From the NCBI RefSeq assembly GCF_013328345.1, contig NZ_JABULX010000010.1, positions 1-64,000 on the forward strand: a DNA stretch of 64,000 bases, written 5' to 3'. The notes under the pieces were generated by a model. It saw only the letters and a program-made list of their open reading frames with translations. It did not search any database and was not told the origin of the DNA. The stretch comes from Marinifaba aquimaris (lineage in GTDB: Bacteria > Pseudomonadota > Gammaproteobacteria > Enterobacterales > Alteromonadaceae). Of the stretch, positions 20,692-29,241 are shown piece after piece. Made by a program: the position numbers and the translations under genes. Every line of letters begins with the position of its first letter. Position 1 is the first letter of the stretch.

Positions 20692-22047
20692 ATGCGCAAA
20701 TCAGTTATTTCAAGCATGATTGCTCTATTCATTGCCGGTTGTGGTGGTTCTGGTGGCGGCCTAAGTGGTCCAAGTAGAGATTCAGTACCAAACAACATTG
20801 CTCAATGCTCACAACCGGATAAAAACTTAGTCTGGTTTGATTTCTTAGAAAAGAATTATCTTTGGGATCAACAGCTGCCAAATTCTATCGATGCATTTGC
20901 TTATGCGACTAGCCAGGCCATGTTAGATGATGTCAAAGCCCCTGAAGATAGATTTAGCTTCGTGCTGCCGTCAAGTACCTGGGACGATATCAGCTCTGGT
21001 AATGCATTTGGCTATGGTATGCGATTAGATTTTAATGAATCCGATGATTACATACGCATTGTTTATACTTATGAAAATGCCGGCGCAGGACGTGCAGGTT
21101 TAGAAAGAGGCGATAGAATTCTTTCTTTAGGTGACACTCCTGCTAGCGATATTATTGATTGGGCAAGAACAAATGATAGTCGCTATGATGAGTTGTTAGG
21201 CCCAGATCAAGCTGGTTTTGAATTAGCAGCCAGTTGGCAAAAGCCAAATGGTGAAATCGTTAATTCAACTTTAGTTAAAGGCAATATCCAAGTTAATACC
21301 GTGATGGGGGTAAGTACCCTCAATTCTAATGCTGGTACAGTAGGTTATTTATCTTTCCAAGAAGGTTTTCTCGACCCATCGGCTGGCGAACTCGATCAAG
21401 CATTTGATTTTTTATATGACTCAGCCGTCAAAGAGTTAGTACTCGACCTTAGATATAATGGTGGTGGCCGCGTCGACGTATCACAACGTTTAGCCACACA
21501 TATAGCAGGAGATAAGGTGAGAGATAACCTATTCCTAACCTTCCTCTATAACAGTAACATTTCAAGCGATAATTATTTTTTCAATAACGCTATTGATTCG
21601 TTAAAACCCGACGATGCACAGCCATACAATGACATCTTTAATAAAGCACTTAATTTAGATCGCTTAGTTGTCTTAACATCCGCAGAGAGCTGCTCCGCCA
21701 GTGAAATTGTCGTCAACGCGCTAAGACCATACATGGAGGTCACTACCGTTGGTTCGACCACTTGTGGTAAGCCTGTTGGGATGGTACCTGATGAATATTG
21801 CGATGAAACTATGCTGGCTATCAACTTTCAAGCAGTTAATGCAGTGGGATTTGGTGATTACTTCAACGGCATTACAGCAGATTGCCCAGTCAGTGATGAG
21901 ACCGTGGTAGCCAACTGGGGAGACAGAAATGACCCTGCTATTGATACCGCAATTTCTTATTTGGAAAATGGCAGTTGTGCAAATGCCGCTAGCATGGGTT
22001 ATAAACCAGAGCCAGCAACAGCTAAACCGCTTTATTTACCACAATAA
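20692..22047 (+). CDS. S41-family (C-terminal processing type) peptidase, lipoprotein
   Basis: This is a secreted serine protease of the S41/CtpA family. The 451-residue product has a lipoprotein signal with lipobox IAGC (Cys17) and a Gly/Ser linker. A PDZ-like part follows at about 110-190 (AGAGRAGLERGDRILSLGD). The catalytic core carries the nucleophile in TSAESCSASEIVVNALRP (about 325-342). It is probably anchored in the envelope. It is close to, and on the same strand as, the TraB-like gene 6 nt downstream. Its substrate is unknown. Confidence 0.88.
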   Translation: MRKSVISSMIALFIAGCGGSGGGLSGPSRDSVPNNIAQCSQPDKNLVWFDFLEKNYLWDQQLPNSIDAFAYATSQAMLDDVKAPEDRFSFVLPSSTWDDISSGNAFGYGMRLDFNESDDYIRIVYTYENAGAGRAGLERGDRILSLGDTPASDIIDWARTNDSRYDELLGPDQAGFELAASWQKPNGEIVNSTLVKGNIQVNTVMGVSTLNSNAGTVGYLSFQEGFLDPSAGELDQAFDFLYDSAVKELVLDLRYNGGGRVDVSQRLATHIAGDKVRDNLFLTFLYNSNISSDNYFFNNAIDSLKPDDAQPYNDIFNKALNLDRLVVLTSAESCSASEIVVNALRPYMEVTTVGSTTCGKPVGMVPDEYCDETMLAINFQAVNAVGFGDYFNGITADCPVSDETVVANWGDRNDPAIDTAISYLENGSCANAASMGYKPEPATAKPLYLPQ

Positions 22048-22053
22048 TTGAAA

Positions 22054-22932
22054 ATGACTCACTTCATTAAAATGTGTTGGCTAGCCCTTATATGGGTTAG
22101 CCTCTTCAGTGCATATGTAGCACATGCAAAAGAGCCAACTTATACTCCCGCGGTTTGGCAACTCGAATACAAAGACAATACTTCATGGTTACTCGGTACG
22201 ATACATGCCAGCGATACACCTTTAATATTGCCCGATGCCATTGATAAACAATTTAAACAATCTCGAAAATTAATAGTAGAAATAGACATTACCCAAGTTA
22301 GCCCAGCGGAAATGCAACAAGCTTTCATGCCACATATGGTCAGTAAAAAACCATTGGCAATAAATATGCAAAAGCAAATCAAAACCGCCCTGCCTAACTT
22401 TTTATATGACAAAAATACACAACCTTGGCTTATCAACATGCAAATGTTGCAGTTTTATCTGGCATCACAGGGTTATGATTATCAGCAAGGTGCAGATTTA
22501 ACCTTGATAACTAAAGCTCATCAAATGGGTAAACAGGTCATTTCTCTTGAACGTTTTGCAGAACAGCTCACACCGTTTTTTAGCCAAAAGGATCAGGGAC
22601 TGGCTAATTTAAAAGACACATTAGCAAGCTTTGATGAAGAAGAGCTCAACATGGCATATTTATTATCTGCTTGGCAACGGGGTGATTTAGCAGCAATTGA
22701 GAAAGTGGCTCAACACACGAATCAACTTTCAAAAGAAAGTCAGCTGTTACAGCAACAACTGCTAAAGAGCCGAAATATCGCTTGGGTTGATAAATTAATA
22801 CCAATCTTAGCGCACCCCGGCAATTTTATTGCCGTAGGACTTATGCATATGACAGGAAAGCCAGACGAGAACTTGCTCAATTTACTTAGCGAACAAGGTA
22901 TTAAAATACAACGTTATCAGTATGGCAAATAA
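22054..22932 (+). CDS. TraB/GumN family protein, exported
   Basis: The 292-residue protein has an N-terminal signal peptide (about 1-24, ending AHA). The TraB/GumN fold follows: an early WLLGTIHASD (about 45-54) and a C-terminal GNFIAVGLMHMTG (about 260-272), the two short conserved blocks of this family. These periplasmic proteins are suspected metalloproteases, but the function is unproven. A TTG two codons upstream is an alternative start. It follows the S41 protease closely and is probably co-transcribed with it. Confidence 0.8.
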   Translation: MTHFIKMCWLALIWVSLFSAYVAHAKEPTYTPAVWQLEYKDNTSWLLGTIHASDTPLILPDAIDKQFKQSRKLIVEIDITQVSPAEMQQAFMPHMVSKKPLAINMQKQIKTALPNFLYDKNTQPWLINMQMLQFYLASQGYDYQQGADLTLITKAHQMGKQVISLERFAEQLTPFFSQKDQGLANLKDTLASFDEEELNMAYLLSAWQRGDLAAIEKVAQHTNQLSKESQLLQQQLLKSRNIAWVDKLIPILAHPGNFIAVGLMHMTGKPDENLLNLLSEQGIKIQRYQYGK

Positions 22933-22937
22933 CTTGC

Positions 22938-23029
22938 TTAAATTTATCTTCATAGATAAGTGTCAAAATTTGCGCGGCGGTGCCGATAACTTTACTAGCC
23001 ATATAAATTTTCACTGAAGATAAATTTAA
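22938..23029. repeat. perfect 15-bp inverted repeat flanking the motX promoter
   Basis: TTAAATTTATCTTCA (22938-22952) and its exact reverse complement (23015-23029) enclose 62 bases that contain the sigma-28 promoter. The right arm would lie in the motX 5' leader and the left arm just after the TraB-like gene. It could be a long-loop hairpin in read-through RNA, a binding site, or the ends of an invertible segment. The sequence alone cannot decide. Confidence 0.9.
22963..22989 (+). promoter_or_regulatory. sigma-28 (FliA) promoter of motX
   Basis: TCAAAATT (22963-22970), exactly 11 nt, then GCCGATAA (22982-22989). The enterobacterial FliA consensus is TAAAGTTT-N11-GCCGATAA, so the -10 element is a perfect match and the spacing is exact. 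It lies 50 nt upstream of motX, as expected for a late flagellar gene. Confidence 0.85.
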
Positions 23030-23039
23030 ATACGAGCGA

Positions 23040-23687
23040 GTGATGAAACAACATAGCTTTTGCCCTTTAAAACTTTGTTTACTATGCGTAGCCGTAGTTT
23101 TGTTCTTCTATGTATCAAAAGCGAGTGCTGAGTTAAAAGTAGTACAAATCTACAAGCAAGATGAACTGATTAGTTGGATAAACAAAAATCAGCATTTAGC
23201 CCGCGTGGTTGAAGATAACTGCCAGCTAATCCAGGATATTGAAGCTAGAGCCAAAGTTGTTAAAAACCCAGCTTATCAATTCTTATGGGGAGATATGCTT
23301 GCATGGGGTGTATGTGTTGATAAGAACCCAACACTTGGCTTGTACTATATTCAAGAGTCAGCTAATCAAGGATTACCGGCAGCGCTAGAGCAACTTGGCC
23401 GCTACTATCATCAAGGTACATTGGTACAAATCGATATTAAACGCTCTTTAATTTACCTAAGAGAAGCTGCAGCTATGGGCAATTTAAATGCACAACTTAG
23501 GTTAGTAGAAATGTACTGTGATGATTTAGGTAGTCCAAGAGATTATGAAGATGCTTATCATTGGCTACACAACGCGGTTATTGCCGATAAGTTTCAGCAC
23601 AAACGCGCTAAAAACTTACTCGCTAATTTAGCTGAGCGAATGCCTGAGAAAGTGCTCAAAAGAGCAATGCGCCCTCTCGAATACTAA
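23040..23687 (+). CDS. motX: sodium-type polar flagellar motor protein MotX
   Basis: MotX forms, with MotY, the periplasmic T ring that holds the PomA/PomB stator around sodium-driven polar flagella. The 215-residue product has a signal peptide (1-30, ending ASA). Sel1-like repeats cover about 80-185 (AYQFLWGDMLAWGVCVDKNPTLGLYY, GLPAALEQLGRYYHQGTLVQ, GNLNAQLRLVEMY). The wording of these segments, the length, and the GSPRDYEDAYHWLHNAVIADK stretch match MotX as I recall it, not a general Sel1 protein. The sigma-28 promoter upstream supports the flagellar role. Confidence 0.88.
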   Translation: MMKQHSFCPLKLCLLCVAVVLFFYVSKASAELKVVQIYKQDELISWINKNQHLARVVEDNCQLIQDIEARAKVVKNPAYQFLWGDMLAWGVCVDKNPTLGLYYIQESANQGLPAALEQLGRYYHQGTLVQIDIKRSLIYLREAAAMGNLNAQLRLVEMYCDDLGSPRDYEDAYHWLHNAVIADKFQHKRAKNLLANLAERMPEKVLKRAMRPLEY

Positions 23688-23688
23688 G

Positions 23689-23717
23689 AAAAAGCCAAGT
23701 TATACACTCAGCTTTTT
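23689..23717. terminator. possible bidirectional terminator between motX and cnoX
   Basis: AAAAAGC (23689-23695) can pair with GCTTTTT (23711-23717) around a 15-nt loop between two convergent genes. T-rich bases follow on both strands. The stem is short and the loop large, so this is a modest candidate. Confidence 0.4.
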
Positions 23718-23733
23718 ATTTACTTGTTCAGGT

Positions 23734-24591
23734 TTAATACATTAAACCGTATAACTTTCTTCTGAACTTAGCAGCGACCTCATCACCAGTTGGCATCGCT
23801 TGAAGAATATCCATGAAGATGCGCTTAGCTTCACCATCTTGCGCATCTAACTGCTTTTTAAGTGTATCAAACAGTAGTGTTAACGCTTCTTCGCTTCGCT
23901 GCACCTGATGTAATTGAACCGCTAATTTGATTTTTACTTCAATGTTATCGGGTTCACTATCCAGCTGTGTTTGCAAAGCTTGAATTTCAGGCGTATCAGC
24001 CGCTTGTTTTTTCAACTCTAATTGCGCCATTAATGAATGATAATAGTCATCCTGATCAATCATTTTTACAGCAGCGAGTATCGCCTCTGCTTCAGCTACT
24101 CGACCTAAATTGAGTAATACATCCGCATTTGTCTTTTGAATGTCAACACGTTCAGGTGCTAACTCAAGCGCTTGCTTAATTAGAGGCGCAGCTTGAGCAA
24201 ATTGACCAGAAGCAAGCATAAGTTGGACCTGATTGTGTAAATCATCTTCAGGTTTAGGCATATGTTTATTTAACAACTCAGCAATAGCTTCTGCAGGCTG
24301 TGGACCGGCTAATCCATCAATTGGCTGCCCTTCTTTAATTAAGGCAATCGTCGGTAAAGCCTGAACACCAAACTGCATCGCAATGCCTTGTTGATGTTGG
24401 CAATCGACTCGAGTCCAAATTACAGCATCAGGAGCGTTTGCTAATGTTGCAGCTATAGCATCGTGTTGTACTTGGCATTCAGGCATACCTTGCACATAAA
24501 AATCGACGATAACGACTTTGCTACCAGCTTGCTCTAGTAATACTTGTTGGAAATTTTCAGGTGTCAGATCAATACTCGTTGGTGTCTGCAC
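23734..24591 (-). CDS. cnoX: thioredoxin-like co-chaperone CnoX (YbbN)
   Basis: CnoX holds stress-damaged proteins and hands them to GroEL or DnaK. The 285-residue product has an N-terminal thioredoxin fold (about 1-110) followed by TPR helices (about 115-285), the CnoX architecture. The thioredoxin CGPC site is MPEC here (36-39). The first Cys is lost, so it cannot act as an ordinary dithiol reductase; E. coli CnoX is altered at the same site. GTG start with AAGGA upstream. Convergent with motX. Confidence 0.88.
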   Translation of the reverse strand: MQTPTSIDLTPENFQQVLLEQAGSKVVIVDFYVQGMPECQVQHDAIAATLANAPDAVIWTRVDCQHQQGIAMQFGVQALPTIALIKEGQPIDGLAGPQPAEAIAELLNKHMPKPEDDLHNQVQLMLASGQFAQAAPLIKQALELAPERVDIQKTNADVLLNLGRVAEAEAILAAVKMIDQDDYYHSLMAQLELKKQAADTPEIQALQTQLDSEPDNIEVKIKLAVQLHQVQRSEEALTLLFDTLKKQLDAQDGEAKRIFMDILQAMPTGDEVAAKFRRKLYGLMY

Positions 24592-24663
24592 GATTCTGTC
24601 CTTATATAAAAAATGAGGGTTTTATAGCCAAGCAAAAGATAAATCTTACTTGGCTATATCAAA

Positions 24664-26475
24664 TTATTTTTGGCTATTTATCCACGCCTTAATTTTATTT
24701 TGTAATATTGGCATAGGTACTGAGCCGGATGATAAAACTTGGGTATGAAAGGCTTTAATATCAAATTTATCTTTCAATTCCTTTTCACCAAGCGTTCTTA
24801 GATCGCGAATAGCTCGCTCACCCATTTTATAGGCTAATGCTTGTCCAGGGATCGCAATATAACGTTCGACTTCAGCAATAATATCTGATTCTGCTAAAGA
24901 AGAGTTCTTTTTCATAAAATCGATCGCTTGTTCACGGCTCCAACCTTTAGCGTGCAAGCCAGTATCTACAACTAAACGCATCGCTCTTAGCTGCTCATCA
25001 GACAGACGGCCATACCACATGTAAGGGTCGCTAAAGAGCCCCATTTCCTTACCTAAACTCTCAGCATAAAGTGCCCAGCCTTCGGCAAAAACGGTTGAGC
25101 CAGCAAAACGGCGAAATTTAGGTACATCTTTTAGCTCTTGCTGAATACTGATTTGAAAGTGATGGCCTGGAGATGCTTCATGAACACTCAAGGTTTCCAG
25201 TAAAAACTTTGGTTGCGCTTTTAAGTTGTATGTATTGATATAAAAAACGCCTGGTCTTGAACCATCAGGAGCTGGAGATTGGTAGCTGGCACCCGCTGCA
25301 GATTGAGCTCGAAAAGCTTCAACGGGCTTGATGATATAATCCGCTTTTGGGAATACTTCAAATAAACTCGGTACCGCTTTATCTATTTTAGTTTTAATAG
25401 TTTGATAAGCATTAACCACTTCTTTTTCAGATTTGAAGTAGAACTGCTCATCTGTTTTTAAAAACTCAAAAAAGCTCGCTAAATCACCGTCAAAATTGAC
25501 TTGCTCTTTAACCTTTTTCATTTCAGCTAAAATGCGAGCAACTTCCTGTTGACCGTATTCATGTATTTCTTCAGCACTAAAATCAAGAGACGTATTTTGC
25601 TTAATTTTGTATTCGTACCAAGCACTGCCATTTGGTAAATCACTATAGCCGACTGTATCGCTTGCCTTCGCTAAGTATTCATTTTTTAAAAAGTCGTGTG
25701 CCTTTTTATAGCTAGGTTGAATTTGCTTAGTAATTAATTCTCGGTAAGCTTTTTCTAATTCTTTGCGTTGGACATCTGAAATTAATTCAGAAAAATTGGC
25801 AATCGGTTGCCAAAAAATACTGTCTTCAACTTTACCAGATATATGTGTTGCAAACTGAGGTAGTAGTTTTTCAACTAGCACCTTTGGTAAAACCACACCC
25901 TGCTCTGCACCTTGTTTCATCGAAGACAGTGCACTATCCATATATTTGATATAGCCCTCTGATCGTGTGATGAAATTCAAGTAATCATTAAAAGTCACAA
26001 AGGGTTGGCCACTTTGGCCTGAACCCAACACTGCAAAGAAATTGTGGACACCATACATTTGATTAAAAGGAATTTGATAACTTGGGAAGCTAAATCCTTC
26101 GATATTCAATTCTCTTAAATATTTAAAATGATCATAGGTTATCTGACCTTCAGCGGTTAACAGGTTGCGATCTATCTTTTTGAGTTCAGCCAAAAAGTGC
26201 TTCTCAAATTTGAGTTGCTCAGCGCGATTGGCTTCATTTATCTCTGGGTAAAAATCATCATTAAACGCTTTTTCACCCGCAAAGGTTGCACTCACAGGAT
26301 CGTATTTGAGGCTGGCTTGGAAGTAGATCTCCGTTAATTTATTAAGTGCTTGGTCGGCAGTTTTTATTTCGGCATGTAATATTGATTCATGATGTTTATG
26401 GCCTTCATGTGCGATAACAGAGGTTGTCACGCCAAAAGCACATAACATAGACGAGGCAAGTAATAAGTTTTTCAT
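24664..26475 (-). CDS. DUF885 family zinc-dependent peptidase-like protein, exported
   Basis: The 603-residue protein belongs to the DUF885 family. The metallopeptidase-like motif HEASPGHHFQ lies near residue 440 and a later FAEGWALYAESLG near 465. An N-terminal signal peptide (about 1-22, ending VIA) is followed by a His-rich start, HEGHKHHE. This implies a periplasmic location and perhaps metal binding. I set the start at the ATG at 26475, which gives a clean signal peptide. An upstream ATG would add 13 residues. Substrate unknown. Confidence 0.82.
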   Translation of the reverse strand: MKNLLLASSMLCAFGVTTSVIAHEGHKHHESILHAEIKTADQALNKLTEIYFQASLKYDPVSATFAGEKAFNDDFYPEINEANRAEQLKFEKHFLAELKKIDRNLLTAEGQITYDHFKYLRELNIEGFSFPSYQIPFNQMYGVHNFFAVLGSGQSGQPFVTFNDYLNFITRSEGYIKYMDSALSSMKQGAEQGVVLPKVLVEKLLPQFATHISGKVEDSIFWQPIANFSELISDVQRKELEKAYRELITKQIQPSYKKAHDFLKNEYLAKASDTVGYSDLPNGSAWYEYKIKQNTSLDFSAEEIHEYGQQEVARILAEMKKVKEQVNFDGDLASFFEFLKTDEQFYFKSEKEVVNAYQTIKTKIDKAVPSLFEVFPKADYIIKPVEAFRAQSAAGASYQSPAPDGSRPGVFYINTYNLKAQPKFLLETLSVHEASPGHHFQISIQQELKDVPKFRRFAGSTVFAEGWALYAESLGKEMGLFSDPYMWYGRLSDEQLRAMRLVVDTGLHAKGWSREQAIDFMKKNSSLAESDIIAEVERYIAIPGQALAYKMGERAIRDLRTLGEKELKDKFDIKAFHTQVLSSGSVPMPILQNKIKAWINSQK

Positions 26476-26590
26476 TTGGTAACCTAATTGAAAATTTACC
26501 CTGAGCATAATCAAAGTAAAAGCAACTGACTAGGCTAGGCATTTGAAAATCATTATCTTTTATACGTTAAAACCGTAAAGCGTGAGTTGA

Positions 26591-27640
26591 TTATCGCGCT
26601 TTACTCGCCGCTTTTAACATACACGCTGTAATATCTTGTAGCGCCAATACTTGAGCAGCAGCATTTAACTCAACGGCAGCGCCAGGCATTCCCCACACCA
26701 CACTGGTCGCTTCATCTTGTGCTATGGTATGACAGCCGGCATTTTTCAGGTTCAGCAGCCCTTTAGCACCGTCAGCTCCCATGCCAGTTAATAAAACCCC
26801 TGTTGCACGGCCCTTTGTTGCCACAGCAACCGAGTCAAACAGTTTGTCTACAGCAGGACGATGGCGATTAACTGGGGCATCTTTATCTAAACGACAAATA
26901 TAACCATCGATTGTCCGTGAAATGGTTAAATGATCATCCCCTGGAGCAATATAAACATTACCTTTAACCAGTTTTTGTCCGTGCGTTGCTTCGTGAACAG
27001 TAACTTTGGCATTTTCGTTCAGTCTTGCCGCAAAGGATGTCGAAAAGGCCGCAGGAATATGCTGAGTGACGACAACAGGAGGGCAATTTGTAGGAAGAAG
27101 CTTAACCACTTCTTTAATTGCTTCAGTTCCACCTGTCGAAGCGCCGATGGTAATAACGTGATTAGGCAAGTAAGTTAAGCTATCTAACTTAATGAGGTGT
27201 GAAACGTTAGCAGAAATAGCTTTTTCAGTTTTAGCTCTTACTCTGGCAGAGGCCGCTACCCTTACTTTTTCATGGAGTTCGTCTTTGTAGTGGTTAAGCG
27301 CATTAGCTACATCGACCTTAGGCTTAGCAAGATAATCAACAGCCCCATATTCAAGTGCTTTTAATGTAGCAGGAGCCCCTTCAGCGGTTAGCGTTGAAAC
27401 CATTACAACGGGCATAGGTCTTAATCGCATTAGATTTTTTAGGAAACTAATGCCATTCATCCCTGGCATCTCAATGTCCAATGTTAAGACATCTGGATTA
27501 AGCGATTTTATTTTATCCCTAGCATCATGCGCATCTTCAGCTGTACCAACTACTTTGATATCAGGTGCGGCATTTAAAATTTCAGTCAATACCCCTCTAA
27601 TGAGCGGAGAGTCATCAACTACAAGTACTTTAATCGACAT
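26591..27640 (-). CDS. cheB: chemotaxis response regulator protein-glutamate methylesterase CheB
   Basis: CheB removes methyl groups from (and deamidates) chemoreceptors when phosphorylated by CheA. The 349-residue protein has a receiver domain (1-120, acidic pocket D9-D10, phosphorylation site D55 in LTLDIEMPG). A linker leads to the methylesterase domain (about 155-345), with GASTGGTEA (catalytic Ser), the HIPAAFS His, and GMGADGAKG carrying the Asp. It is the last gene of a cheR-cheD-cheB row, 17 nt after cheD. Confidence 0.97.
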   Translation of the reverse strand: MSIKVLVVDDSPLIRGVLTEILNAAPDIKVVGTAEDAHDARDKIKSLNPDVLTLDIEMPGMNGISFLKNLMRLRPMPVVMVSTLTAEGAPATLKALEYGAVDYLAKPKVDVANALNHYKDELHEKVRVAASARVRAKTEKAISANVSHLIKLDSLTYLPNHVITIGASTGGTEAIKEVVKLLPTNCPPVVVTQHIPAAFSTSFAARLNENAKVTVHEATHGQKLVKGNVYIAPGDDHLTISRTIDGYICRLDKDAPVNRHRPAVDKLFDSVAVATKGRATGVLLTGMGADGAKGLLNLKNAGCHTIAQDEATSVVWGMPGAAVELNAAAQVLALQDITACMLKAASKAR

Positions 27641-27657
27641 AAGCTACCTAATATTCT

Positions 27658-28284
27658 CTAAAACAGTTCGATATCACTTTCTTGCTCGTTTTTCTCAATA
27701 TCTTTGCGATAAATTGATTCACGTGCTTGGATGGTATCATTGTGTAAACTTTTGAGCTTTTTGATTTTTGCCATCCCTGAATTAGGATGAAATATAACTT
27801 TGCGTGGCCAAGGCCCACCTACATCATGTGCAATAACTGGAATAGACTCTTGCTGAAGAAAGTGTCGCACAAATTGAATGTTACTCGCACCTACATCAGA
27901 CATGTTAGGAACGATTTTTCCACCGCCAAACACTTTAGCTAACATGTTCTCGCGTCGACCTCCGTATTTAATAATTTCATTAATCAAATACTCCATCGCC
28001 CAGTGACCGTATCTACAAGTGTAGCTTAAGTCGCCTTGCCAACCATCTGCGCCGTGTTCATCGCGTTTTACGGGTAACATGAAATGATTCATCCCGCCGA
28101 TCCCTAGCTTTTCTTCCCAAATACAAGCAGAAATGCAGCTACCTAAAACGGTCGATACAATTTCGTTTTCTTTAGTAACATAAAACTCACCCGGTAAAAC
28201 TTTAGCGACGACGATTTGCCGTCTTCTATCAAAAAAGCGTTTTATATGCTCAAAGCCAACAAGTGAGGGTTGAATCGTGCCCAA
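27658..28284 (-). CDS. cheD: chemoreceptor glutamine deamidase CheD
   Basis: CheD deamidates receptor glutamines and can bind CheC/CheY in some species. The 208-residue protein has the conserved TVLGSCISACIW with the catalytic Cys (about 45-56) and GGMNHFMLP with the His (about 63-71). The start is a TTG at 28284, one base after the cheR stop, with GAGG upstream. No in-frame ATG precedes the conserved core. It is flanked by cheR and cheB as a receptor-modification set. Confidence 0.94.
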   Translation of the reverse strand: MGTIQPSLVGFEHIKRFFDRRRQIVVAKVLPGEFYVTKENEIVSTVLGSCISACIWEEKLGIGGMNHFMLPVKRDEHGADGWQGDLSYTCRYGHWAMEYLINEIIKYGGRRENMLAKVFGGGKIVPNMSDVGASNIQFVRHFLQQESIPVIAHDVGGPWPRKVIFHPNSGMAKIKKLKSLHNDTIQARESIYRKDIEKNEQESDIELF

Positions 28285-28285
28285 A

Positions 28286-29089
28286 TTAGCCTCGCCTTCT
28301 ATAAATAGTTTGGCCTAGTGGCTCAAAAGCGCTCATACCACGATTCATGCTTTCTGAATGTCCTAAAAACAAATAGCCTCCGGGCTTTAATAACTGAGCA
28401 TAACGATTAAACAGTTGCTCTTTGGTTTCTTGATCAAAGTAGATAACCACATTACGGCAAAATATAACGTCAAATTGGCCTTTCATAGGCCACTTTTCTA
28501 ATAAGTTTAAACGTTTAAACCGGATCACACTTTGAAAATGCGGCTTGATTTTATAGCTATCGCCTTTGGTATTTCGAACGAAGCAACGACTTTTAATCTT
28601 AAGGTCTAAATTGCCGACATTAGAATCGGAATAAACCCCGGAGCTGGCTTTTGCCAGCACATTTGAATCAAGATCCGTGGCGAGTACTTTTACATCCCAA
28701 CCAGGCTTTACCAATTTATCAGTAATCGTCATAGAAATTGAGTACGGTTCTTCGCCTGTCGAACACCCTGCAGACCAAATACGCACGCGTTTATCGACAC
28801 TATTTTTTTTCAATAACTCAGGGATGACCGTTTGCTCTAAAAACTCAAAATGATGCTTTTCTCGAAAGAAGGAAGTCAAATTGGTCGTGATCGCATTAAT
28901 GAAATGGCTAAATTCGGTTGTTTTATTTTGTTCGAGGTAATCTAAGTATGCGTGAAAGTTGTCGAGTTTGAGTAAACGCAAACGTCGACTAAGTCGCGAG
29001 TAAACCATTTCCCTTTTGTGATCACCAAGCACAATTCCGGCTGATGCATAAACTTGGTCACGAATACTGGCAAAATCAGTATCCGTCAT
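28286..29089 (-). CDS. cheR: chemotaxis protein methyltransferase CheR
   Basis: CheR methylates glutamates of chemoreceptors using S-adenosylmethionine. The 267-residue product has the N-terminal helical domain (with NAITTNLTSFFREKHHFEFL) and the SAM-binding Rossmann domain (IWSAGCSTGEEPYSI, FDVIFCRNVVIYFD, LFLGHSES). I choose the ATG at 29089. A TTG seven codons upstream (29110) is an alternative. No CheA, CheW or receptor gene is in the window, so these enzymes serve receptors encoded elsewhere. Confidence 0.95.
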   Translation of the reverse strand: MTDTDFASIRDQVYASAGIVLGDHKREMVYSRLSRRLRLLKLDNFHAYLDYLEQNKTTEFSHFINAITTNLTSFFREKHHFEFLEQTVIPELLKKNSVDKRVRIWSAGCSTGEEPYSISMTITDKLVKPGWDVKVLATDLDSNVLAKASSGVYSDSNVGNLDLKIKSRCFVRNTKGDSYKIKPHFQSVIRFKRLNLLEKWPMKGQFDVIFCRNVVIYFDQETKEQLFNRYAQLLKPGGYLFLGHSESMNRGMSAFEPLGQTIYRRRG

Positions 29090-29241
29090 TAGGAACTCGT
29101 GTTGTTTCAAGAATTAGGCTTCCTTGGCTAGCGAATAAAGATTATCCAATCATGAGCGAATAGTTATCTAACTTAGCTTAGTAACGATAACAATTCCAAA
29201 GATTTATTTGTACTAGATCAATTCTTTAGCAACAAATTGTA

